Source: Microcaldota archaeon | GTDB lineage: Archaea > Micrarchaeota > Micrarchaeia > Micrarchaeales > CABMGC01 | DNA length: 57,113 nt | Direction of reading: 5' to 3' | NCBI GenBank assembly: GCA_028866835.1 | Contig: JAGWHJ010000005.1 | Coordinates: 1 to 57,113 of the forward strand | Shown here: positions 27,547 through 35,030 of the stretch, piece by piece | Layout of the letters: each line of letters begins with the position of its first letter | Numbering within the stretch: the first letter of the stretch is position 1 | Position numbers and translations under genes: made by a program | Notes under the pieces: model-generated | Seen by the model: only the letters and a program-made list of their open reading frames with translations | Told to the model about the DNA's origin: nothing | Database searches by the model: none

Positions 27547-28580
27547 TTAGTTACCGCGGCCCTTGTATAATGCACTACCTCGGCAGCGTGCATGTATATT
27601 TCAAGGAGGTCATCCACACTTGGAAGCTGGTCTCGCGACGCCCTCAGCCTCTGGATGCTTTCGACAAACGGCATCGCATCCTTGGGCACAACCCCGTTGG
27701 TGGATCCATTGCCCAATGAACTGCTGAAATGGCCGTTTCTTGAAAGATTCGCCGCATTGACCAGGAGGTTCGCTATTACCTTTATCTTTACAAGGCCCTC
27801 CTTGCTCAACAGCCTGTCGCTCAGGTGTATATTCCCATTAAGAAGCATGTACGTCTCGGCTATCATCACCTCTGCGGTGGCGACTATTATCGACGGCGAC
27901 CCGGTCTTTGGCCTCTCGGCCCGCCACAGCGCGGCTATGCTTTTATCTACCCTGCCCTGGCTTCCAAGCAGTGTCGAGCTGTCCATCAGCCTTTCGATGA
28001 AATACCTAGAACCCTCCAGATCCAACATCGCCCATCCCTTAAGGGCCTTCCTCCCGGTGAACATGGACAGGTCGAGCCTGGTGACATTTACCGACCCTTC
28101 AGAAACCCCTTGCGAGGCCGCTGCTATGTGATACATCGCGCTTTCTTCCAGAACAACCTCCGAGGTGAAGACCGGCGACACTATGGCGTGTATCCCTTCA
28201 TCCGAAAGCTGCCTGAATGCTCCTTTGAGGGCCTCGGACATGGTGGCCACCTTTGAGATGTCCAGGACCTGTTTCCCACCCTTGGTCACTGCTATAACGT
28301 CTATGTCGCTAAGCGCGCTTTTCGAGTTGGCTCCGCCGTTCGTGCCGTTGCTGCCCGATACGACAACCAGTATGCCCTTCCCGAATGCATCGCGCAGCTG
28401 GTCCCTCACAACGTCTATTATTCTGCCATGCCTTGTGGCGTAGTCGTCATTGGAGATATGGACAGAGCCGTTTGACGGCCTCGAAAGCCTTTCAGGATCA
28501 GCGTGGCCGTTGGGGAGGGAATGGTGTCCATTTGATGCAGCAGCTTGCCTCGCATTATGCCTTATCATGCCGGCCACCAT
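27543..28580 (-). CDS. Pol-beta-type nucleotidyltransferase-fold protein with C-terminal helical domain
   Basis: 345 aa; VVVSGSNGTNGGANSKSALSDIDVIAV = GS-x(13)-DxD pattern; 4-bp overlap with the HD gene. Confidence 0.65.
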   Translation of the reverse strand: MVAGMIRHNARQAAASNGHHSLPNGHADPERLSRPSNGSVHISNDDYATRHGRIIDVVRDQLRDAFGKGILVVVSGSNGTNGGANSKSALSDIDVIAVTKGGKQVLDISKVATMSEALKGAFRQLSDEGIHAIVSPVFTSEVVLEESAMYHIAAASQGVSEGSVNVTRLDLSMFTGRKALKGWAMLDLEGSRYFIERLMDSSTLLGSQGRVDKSIAALWRAERPKTGSPSIIVATAEVMIAETYMLLNGNIHLSDRLLSKEGLVKIKVIANLLVNAANLSRNGHFSSSLGNGSTNGVVPKDAMPFVESIQRLRASRDQLPSVDDLLEIYMHAAEVVHYTRAAVTK

Positions 28581-28764
28581 TGGATTTATAGCATTACGAA
28601 TGAGGTACTCCCAAATTCGATGCTGTATGATATCGAAATAGTCACTGGACCAAGCCAGGTGCTATTTGACACCAAACCATCCGTAATGGTCATTGAATTG
28701 ATTGGTATTTAAGCTTTTCTGAATCACAAGACAGTTCAGGTATAACAATAGATATCCAATGCCA

Positions 28765-29634
28765 TTAGGCATCGACGGTCTTCTTGAAGCCGTTCGCTAT
28801 AGCCTCGAGGGCCTTTATGCTCTTGTTTATGCTGCTGGTGCTGTCTATCGAGTACCATGGCCCAGAGAAGACGTAGCCGAAGAGCTTGCCCTTCTCGACG
28901 AGCTTGGGAAAGAGGCTCTCCTCGAGCATGACCTTGTTTCCGGCACCCTTTATCATGCCGAAGATCTCCGGGCTGAAGAGGTATATGCCGGCGTTTACCA
29001 GTGATGCCTCGTCCTCGTGCTCGTGCTTCTGCATGAACCTGGTTATCCTGTTGCCTTCCAGCCTTGTCACGCCGAAACTCGACCTAGAATATGCGGGCGT
29101 TATCGCCACTGTTGCGATTGCCTTGTTGGCCGTGTGCTGCCTGTACATGCCCTCCATGTCTATCTTGAAGATATGGTCGCCATTGACTGCGAAGAAAGGC
29201 TCGCTGCCCATGAAGCTCTCGGCGAGGGCCAGCGCGCCCTCGGTGCCCCTCGGCATGTCCTCCTTCACGTAATTTATATGCATGCCGAACTTCGAGCCGT
29301 TGCCCAGGTATGCGGGTATCTCATCGGAATTCCTTCCTATGGATACAATGACGTCGTGCACATGGTTGGCCTTCAGCTCCTCCAGGATGTAGCTTATTAT
29401 GGGCCTGCCGCGTATGCTGACCATCGATACGTTGACGCCCCTCCCGTTTATCGTCACCTTGGAACCGCCGGCGAATATAAGGACCTTCCTGTAGTTGCTC
29501 CTGTGTATGGAGGAGTTCAACAGCTGCTCTATCGCATGCGACCTGTTCCTTATCTTCACGCCGTCTATCATCGAGTCTATTGCCGACAGCAGGTTCTTGT
29601 CAAGCGTTATTGTGAGCCTCTCTTTCATTTGCAA
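28765..29634 (-). CDS. Ribbon-helix-helix domain fused to a sugar-nucleotidyltransferase-like domain
   Basis: 289 aa; RHH KERLTITLDKNLLSAIDSMIDGVKIRNRSHAIEQLL followed by NTP-transferase fold (RPIISYILEEL, RGTEGALALA, VNGDHIFKIDM, NAGIYLFSPEIF, WYSIDSTSS) with degenerate N-terminal signature FAGGSKVTINGRG. Confidence 0.85.
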   Translation of the reverse strand: MQMKERLTITLDKNLLSAIDSMIDGVKIRNRSHAIEQLLNSSIHRSNYRKVLIFAGGSKVTINGRGVNVSMVSIRGRPIISYILEELKANHVHDVIVSIGRNSDEIPAYLGNGSKFGMHINYVKEDMPRGTEGALALAESFMGSEPFFAVNGDHIFKIDMEGMYRQHTANKAIATVAITPAYSRSSFGVTRLEGNRITRFMQKHEHEDEASLVNAGIYLFSPEIFGMIKGAGNKVMLEESLFPKLVEKGKLFGYVFSGPWYSIDSTSSINKSIKALEAIANGFKKTVDA

Positions 29635-29660
29635 CTCCTTCCGTTATTCTATTAAACCGA

Positions 29661-29680
29661 ATAAATACAAATGTATTTAT
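29661..29680. promoter_or_regulatory. 20-bp palindromic operator candidate
   Basis: ATAAATACAAATGTATTTAT: 9-bp inverted arms, 2-nt spacer, between divergent starts 29634(-) and 29731(+), overlapping TATA-like sequence. Confidence 0.55.
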
Positions 29681-29701
29681 ATATATGAGCTTACATTATA
29701 T

Positions 29702-29720
29702 AGTATGATAAAGTATGATA
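29702..29720. repeat. Tandem direct repeat AGTATGATA x2 with 10-bp period
   Basis: AGTATGATA at 29702-29710 and 29712-29720, in the leader/promoter of the cupin gene. Confidence 0.6.
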
Positions 29721-29730
29721 GTTGGTTGAG

Positions 29731-30579
29731 ATGGTAGCTGTTTTAGGCAGGCAGATTAGAGGCAGGAATGAGCTTGACAGGGTTATTGCGCAGGAGAAGC
29801 GGCCGATCATAATAGACAGGGAGGATGAGGGGCGGCACAGCCACGACGCCATGAGGCTGCGCATTCTGCGCAGGGATGGGATAGGGGCGGTAGAAGAGGC
29901 AACCGGGGAGGGATTTACATTCGCCTTCTCGGCAGGCAGTTTCAACATGGGATTTGGATCCAATGGCAACTCAGGGGAGATCGGCAATGTGCATGCGGCG
30001 GCGCTGCCGGGAGGTACAAGATTCCGAATTGAACACAGCGAGCTTCTTTACATCGGGTCGGTATCGACAGGGGCGCAGAGGGGCGGGGAACTGCGTTCAC
30101 CGATAGGCTTCACTATGCCGTACATAATGAAGCACCTCGAAAACGGAAAGGCAAACAAGATGGTCGTGCCGGAGCAGATGAATGGCGATGTAAAGGCAGC
30201 CGGCGGGGAACGGGTGCACAGGCAAAGCAGGAAGCACGTGGTTGTAGGCCCGGAAAACCAGGAGTTCTCTGCGGGAAATGCCAGGTCGCCGCAGCAGTTT
30301 CACGTGCACATGTCCCTTGTAGAGGCGTACATACCGATGGGCGGAATGGACCTTTACTACGTATCGCAGGGGCGCGTGGAGAGGGTCAGGATGGAGCCTG
30401 GCGACATAGCAGTGCTCCCGAGCGGCGTGCCGCACTTTGTGGAGATGTTCGGTGACAAGCCAACATTTGTCCTGATGGCCAGCGCAAGGCCGATCAAGGG
30501 CGACAAGTTCCTGCTGCCGTTCGGGCTCGACACCGAACGCATGGCACTTACCGATTCCCTGATAGGCGCGGTGAGATAA
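29731..30579 (+). CDS. Cupin-domain protein
   Basis: ATG 29731; QFHVHMSLVEAYIPMGGMDLYYVSQGRVERVRMEPGDIAVLPSGVPHFVEMFG. Confidence 0.8.
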   Translation: MVAVLGRQIRGRNELDRVIAQEKRPIIIDREDEGRHSHDAMRLRILRRDGIGAVEEATGEGFTFAFSAGSFNMGFGSNGNSGEIGNVHAAALPGGTRFRIEHSELLYIGSVSTGAQRGGELRSPIGFTMPYIMKHLENGKANKMVVPEQMNGDVKAAGGERVHRQSRKHVVVGPENQEFSAGNARSPQQFHVHMSLVEAYIPMGGMDLYYVSQGRVERVRMEPGDIAVLPSGVPHFVEMFGDKPTFVLMASARPIKGDKFLLPFGLDTERMALTDSLIGAVR

Positions 30580-30595
30580 GCAGAGACGATCGCAT

Positions 30596-31135
30596 ATGGG
30601 GGCAACATGGAGTAGCACGTATTCGATCTGGCTAATGCCGGACGCGGAGGCCAATGCCAGGGCAATGGGCGAGATACGCAGGCTTGCATCCGCTTACGGC
30701 ACAGTGCCTTTTGAACCGCATGTCACAATAGTAGATTCGGCAAGAGGGGAGGAGACATACCTCATCAATAAGACAATTGAATTTGCCAGGCGCATAAGGC
30801 CCTTGAGGCTTGATTTCAGCGGTCTGGACCAGACGGACCAGTACTTCAGGTGCGTGTTCGCAAGGATAAGGGAGACGAGGGAGCTCATTGATTGCCATAG
30901 TCTTGGCGCGGACATATTCAAGGTACAGAAGAACGGGTTCATGCCCCACATGAGCCTTATGTACGGAAACATGCCGGCAGGGAAAAGGGCGGAGATAATA
31001 AGCGGCATAGAGAAGGATGGTCTGCTCGACAAACTTCGTGGTTCCGGATTTGGTGTGGACAGGCTCAGCCTCAACATTGTAGGCGCAGATATGGGCAGAT
31101 GGAAAACATTAAAGGTATTAAATTTGCAGGGTTAA
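30596..31135 (+). CDS. 2H phosphoesterase (2'-5' RNA ligase/cyclic phosphodiesterase-like)
   Basis: 179 aa; paired motifs EPHVTIVDS and MPHMSLMYG (HxT/HxS). Confidence 0.85.
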   Translation: MGATWSSTYSIWLMPDAEANARAMGEIRRLASAYGTVPFEPHVTIVDSARGEETYLINKTIEFARRIRPLRLDFSGLDQTDQYFRCVFARIRETRELIDCHSLGADIFKVQKNGFMPHMSLMYGNMPAGKRAEIISGIEKDGLLDKLRGSGFGVDRLSLNIVGADMGRWKTLKVLNLQG

Positions 31136-31176
31136 TCATATGGCAATAGGGGCTTATCATAAACGAGTGTTGACGC

Positions 31177-32100
31177 ATGAGACATGCAATAGGCTTGGAC
31201 ATAGGCGCCACACACATCAGGGCGACCCTTGGGAATGAGAAGGGCGAGCTGAAGGGCTTCATCTCCGAGAAGACAGACAACAAAGGGATAGAGCAGCAGA
31301 TATACCGGCTTCTCGACAGCTACTCTGACTATGAATGCATAGGCATCGGGTCGATGGGCCCGCTCGATTCCTTTAAAGGGATAATAACAAACCCCCCGAA
31401 CATAAACATAAGGAACCTGAGGATAGTGGAGCTGCTCGAGAAGAAGTATGGCGTTGCTTCGAGGCTGCTCAATGACTGCGCTGCAGGCGTATACGGGGAG
31501 AGGGCCTTCGGGGCCGGCAAGAACCTTGAGAACCTTTCGTATGTTACGATGAGCACGGGCATAGGCGCAGGGGTGATACAGGACGGCAGGCTCCTTTTCG
31601 GCAAGGACGGCAACGGCCACGAGATAGGTCACTGCGAGGTGGATGCGGACATAAGGCTGAAATGCAGGTGCAACTGCCTTGCAAGGCACTGGGAGGCGTA
31701 CGGCGCAGGCATAAACATACCCAACTTCGTGGAGCAGATGCTCCTCATGAAGTACAAGGGCAAGAACTCCAGGCTTAGGCAGATCAGGAACATGACCGCC
31801 AAGGACCTTTTTGATGCTGCGGAAGATGACAAGGTCGCGGCACAGCTGCTTGATGACCTGGGCAGGATAAATGCCAGCGGCATAGCGAACGTGGTCAACG
31901 CCTACGACCCCGAGCTCATAACTATAGGCGGCTCCGTTGCGCTTAACAACCAGAGGCAGATCCTGGACCCGATAAAGAGGTACATCTCCGAGTACACGAT
32001 AAACAGGCTGCCAAAGGTAATGATCACGCCGTTGGGAAAGGACGTCATACTCGCAGGCGCTGTCGCCTACATACTCGATGCCACAAAGGATGCGGAATAA
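31177..32100 (+). CDS. ROK-family sugar kinase
   Basis: 307 aa; AIGLDIGATHIRATLG, LNDCAAGVYGE, MSTGIGAGVI, GHEIGHCEVD, CRCNCLARHWEAYG. Confidence 0.9.
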   Translation: MRHAIGLDIGATHIRATLGNEKGELKGFISEKTDNKGIEQQIYRLLDSYSDYECIGIGSMGPLDSFKGIITNPPNINIRNLRIVELLEKKYGVASRLLNDCAAGVYGERAFGAGKNLENLSYVTMSTGIGAGVIQDGRLLFGKDGNGHEIGHCEVDADIRLKCRCNCLARHWEAYGAGINIPNFVEQMLLMKYKGKNSRLRQIRNMTAKDLFDAAEDDKVAAQLLDDLGRINASGIANVVNAYDPELITIGGSVALNNQRQILDPIKRYISEYTINRLPKVMITPLGKDVILAGAVAYILDATKDAE

Positions 32101-32103
32101 CGA

Positions 32104-32174
32104 TGGGCCCGCTGAGAATCGAACTCAGATCCCTACCGTGTGAGGGTAGTGTCTTACCACTGGACTACGAGCCC
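32104..32174 (-). tRNA. tRNA-Val(CAC)
   Basis: Minus strand GGGCTCG...CTACC-CTCACAC-GGTAG...GAGTTCGATTCTC-AGCGGGCCCA; anticodon CAC, 71 nt, no intron. Confidence 0.93.
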
Positions 32175-32211
32175 TTGCAGGAATGAATTAAGTATATAAG
32201 CTTAAGAATAA

Positions 32212-32772
32212 ATGGATTGTTGTGGTCTCGTGACGTTGTATTATACGGGGAAAGGCGACAAGGGGGACACCGGCGTGCTCGCGAACTGCAGGGTCACGAA
32301 GGACAACGAGCTCGTTGAGGCGATAGGGGCCGTTGACGAGCTAAACAGCCATGTGGGAACCGCCATCCTCTATATACATGACGAGAACGTCAGGATGAAC
32401 CTTAAGCTCATACAGAACGACCTATTCATAATCGGCGCCGGGCTTGCTTCCGCGGAAGGTGCAAAGATAAAGAAGGCAGAGCTCGGCAGGGAGCATCTCG
32501 AGAGGCTTGAGCGCGAGATCAATGCTATGGGCAGGGAGCTCCCGGAGCTGAGGAAGTTCGTCCTTCCGGGAGGCGGCGAGGGCGCGGTGCATCTCCATAT
32601 GGCAAGAGCCGTTGCAAGGAGGGCGGAGAGGCGCATAGTATCCGCTTCGAAGAGATACAAGATAGAAGAGAACGTGCTCGCATACGCAAACAGGCTCTCA
32701 TCATTCTTTTTCGTTGCAGCGCTTTACCTTAACTACAAGGAGGGGGTGGAGGAGGCGCATCCAACGTACTGA
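32212..32772 (+). CDS. ATP:cob(I)alamin adenosyltransferase (PduO type)
   Basis: 186 aa; YYTGKGDKGDTGVLANCRVTKDNELVEAIGAVDELNSHVG; ARAVARRAERRI. Confidence 0.92.
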   Translation: MDCCGLVTLYYTGKGDKGDTGVLANCRVTKDNELVEAIGAVDELNSHVGTAILYIHDENVRMNLKLIQNDLFIIGAGLASAEGAKIKKAELGREHLERLEREINAMGRELPELRKFVLPGGGEGAVHLHMARAVARRAERRIVSASKRYKIEENVLAYANRLSSFFFVAALYLNYKEGVEEAHPTY

Positions 32773-32840
32773 CCTGCCAAAACCGCACGTCAGGGAAACA
32801 TTTATATAGAAATCTAAGGTAGTACTCTTGGGGTAAAGAT

Positions 32841-33533
32841 ATGAACAAAATGATGGTCGGAGTAGGAGTCATAGTAGTACTAATAGTGATCGTATTGGCA
32901 GTATACCTAGTTGGTTCGATAGGTTCTGGCGCAGCCACAACCTCCTCGCCCAGCTCAACGCTGAATCCTTCAGCGCCTACTACAATTCCAAACGCGGTGA
33001 ACACCACTCCGCCGACGTCCATAGCAAACCAGAGCGGCAACCAAAGCACGCAGACGGTACCGCCGACGTCGATATCAAACCAGGGCGGCGGCGCGGGAAC
33101 GACGCCTGGAGGAACGAAGCCAGGATGCTCGGCAACTAGCGGCTATGTCTGCACGAACGCCTCATATTCAATATCTAACAGCGTGGCAACGATCTGGGCA
33201 ACTGTCGGCCAGAACACAGGTGAGGAGTGGAGCAGCTTCGCGGTAGGCTACGCGCCTGCTGGGACGAAGACGGTGGGAGGCATACCGCAGAACATAACGT
33301 TCTACATAGTCAACGGGAGCTCGACAACGTCCAACGTGGGAACAAGCCTGCAGAGCGGCTCTGTGGTGAAGATAGAGGCCTACAACGGTGTGGGCCTTGG
33401 AAGCGCCACCAGCGGAGTGCTGTGGGCATGCTACGTAAACTCAGGGCTTCTCTATGCAGGGCACACGTGTTTTGCGCAGGGCGGAGGGGCTCCGTTCTAT
33501 GTGCAGCTTGGCGCCCTCAACCTGACATCATAA
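32841..33533 (+). CDS. Membrane-anchored secreted protein, Thr/Ser/Asn-rich
   Basis: 230 aa; N-terminal TM, imperfect repeat PPTSI(A/S)NQ, NxS/T sequons. Confidence 0.7.
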   Translation: MNKMMVGVGVIVVLIVIVLAVYLVGSIGSGAATTSSPSSTLNPSAPTTIPNAVNTTPPTSIANQSGNQSTQTVPPTSISNQGGGAGTTPGGTKPGCSATSGYVCTNASYSISNSVATIWATVGQNTGEEWSSFAVGYAPAGTKTVGGIPQNITFYIVNGSSTTSNVGTSLQSGSVVKIEAYNGVGLGSATSGVLWACYVNSGLLYAGHTCFAQGGGAPFYVQLGALNLTS

Positions 33534-33551
33534 TAAATAGGCTGCATAGAG

Positions 33552-34019
33552 CTACTGCGAGACGCTGAAGTACTCGTCGAACTTAGGGGAGGTAGTTATC
33601 TTTTTACTCCTCTTGTACTTCGCCGCCTCGATGAACTCCTTCTCGCTAAGCTCCTTGATGTATTCATAAGTAGAGGACCCGAAATACTTCACCAGATCGC
33701 TCTGGAGCACGTTCTTGTTCTTGCTTATGTAGGCAAGCACCTTGAGGGCACCCCTGCTTATGTCAGGGCCCTTTGCCAGGCTGCTGACCCTGCCTGCGTA
33801 AGGGTCCTTGAGGCTGAACATGTACTTGTTGTTAAGGCTGAGTATCTCCAATGCCGTGTCCCTGCCCTTGTAATCGTTCGCGAGCTCCGCCACTATGCGC
33901 TCTACGATGCCAGGCGACCCTATGCCAGTGGCAGCCGCTATGTCATTTATGCTGAGCGCGCTCTGGGACATGAACAGCGCTGCCTCGACCAACTTCTTGT
34001 ACTCAGTTTCCCCCTCCAT
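33552..34019 (-). CDS. scpB: Segregation and condensation protein B (ScpB)
   Basis: 155 aa; EYKKLVEAALFMSQSALSINDIAAATG, SRGALKVLAYISKNKNVLQSDLVKYFGSSTYEYIKEL. Confidence 0.88.
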   Translation of the reverse strand: MEGETEYKKLVEAALFMSQSALSINDIAAATGIGSPGIVERIVAELANDYKGRDTALEILSLNNKYMFSLKDPYAGRVSSLAKGPDISRGALKVLAYISKNKNVLQSDLVKYFGSSTYEYIKELSEKEFIEAAKYKRSKKITTSPKFDEYFSVSQ

Positions 34020-34020
34020 G

Positions 34021-34728
34021 CTAAGATGCCTTGTTCAAGGATATAAGTATCTCGTCGAAGAACTTCTCCTGCAGCAGCAATATCTTCCCGTCATGGGCCA
34101 GGAAGAGCAGCGGTATGAAGAGCTCAAGCAGTATGTCGTTGAATTCATTGAGCCTCGAAAGGTTGCTGAACGTTACCATGTTGCTGCGGTCCATATTCCT
34201 CTGTATTATTCCGTAGACGCGGTCGGCCTCTAGCTCTATGTCGAAGTTGTCTATGCTTATCGGTATCTGGATCTGCGCACCGGTGCTTGTCATCCGGTTC
34301 TCCTTCACCTTTATGGCCTCCTCAAGGGCATCGATGAGCTCCTTAAGGGAGATGCGCCTCTTTGGCGGCAGCCTGAGCCTGAAGTTGAGGCCCTCTACGG
34401 TTATCACGGGCCTTTCGAAAGGAGCCTCGTCAGGAGGCATCTCCGCCTCTTCCTCCTCAAGCGAGAGTATGCTGCTCTTCAGTCGCAGAAGAATGGCAGC
34501 GGCGAGTATGATGTTAGCAGGAACGCGCAGGTCTATGACCTTCATCCTCTTCACAGTGTCGACGTAACGATCGATTATGTAGACGAGATCTATCTCCCAG
34601 GGATTGAGCTGGTTCTTGTCGACCAGCTCTATGAGGATCTCCTTCCATGTAGCCTCGCGGTTTACCAATCCGACAAGGTCAAGCTCCGCAGCGTGCGTAT
34701 TCTCTACCGTTGTCTGCACGGTCGCCAT
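34021..34728 (-). CDS. scpA: Segregation and condensation protein A (ScpA)
   Basis: 235 aa; ELVDKNQLNPWEIDLVYIIDRYVDTVKRMKVIDLRVPANIILAAAILLRLKSSIL. Confidence 0.9.
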   Translation of the reverse strand: MATVQTTVENTHAAELDLVGLVNREATWKEILIELVDKNQLNPWEIDLVYIIDRYVDTVKRMKVIDLRVPANIILAAAILLRLKSSILSLEEEEAEMPPDEAPFERPVITVEGLNFRLRLPPKRRISLKELIDALEEAIKVKENRMTSTGAQIQIPISIDNFDIELEADRVYGIIQRNMDRSNMVTFSNLSRLNEFNDILLELFIPLLFLAHDGKILLLQEKFFDEILISLNKAS

Positions 34729-34795
34729 GAGATTCTCTCGTTGTTAATGAATAAATATCTTGCTATATTATTCGTTTAAGTCGAGGGTTTCCGGA

Positions 34796-34978
34796 TCAGC
34801 CCTCGTCGCTGGTGTCCGCATCGTCAGTGTCCCCCTCGTTCTCGCGCTCCTCGTTGCGCCTGTTGCCGCACTGGCACTTGCACCTGCATCCGGACGGGCA
34901 CGTGCAGTCGCCTGCGCACAGCCCGCACGAGCACTTCCCGTCGCATTCGCACTCCGCATTTGCCTCGTCTTCCACCAT
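34796..34978 (-). CDS. Cysteine-rich metallothionein-like mini-protein
   Basis: 60 aa from ATG at 34978: MVEDEANAECECDGKCSCGLCAGDCTCPSGCRCKCQCGNRRNEERENEGDTDDADTSDEG; 11 Cys within 28 residues, acidic tail. Confidence 0.65.
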   Translation of the reverse strand: MVEDEANAECECDGKCSCGLCAGDCTCPSGCRCKCQCGNRRNEERENEGDTDDADTSDEG

Positions 34979-35030
34979 GATGTGGTATTTGCGAATAAAC
35001 CTTTTTAACTTGAATTGGTATGTAACATTC

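Noticed and set aside
28616-28637. TTCGAT-N10-ATCGAA inverted repeat upstream of the NTase gene
   Set aside because: Six-bp arms with a 10-nt spacer are easily expected by chance and show no second copy; too weak to call an operator.
33007-33084. PPTSI(A/S)NQ imperfect repeat in the secreted protein
   Set aside because: Ordinary low-complexity linker duplication in a surface protein; not notable by itself.
34812-35030. N-terminal extension of the aldehyde dehydrogenase ORF (MSASSVSPSFSRSS...)
   Set aside because: Low-complexity, antisense to the Cys-rich ORF; a good ATG at 35031 begins the conserved protein.
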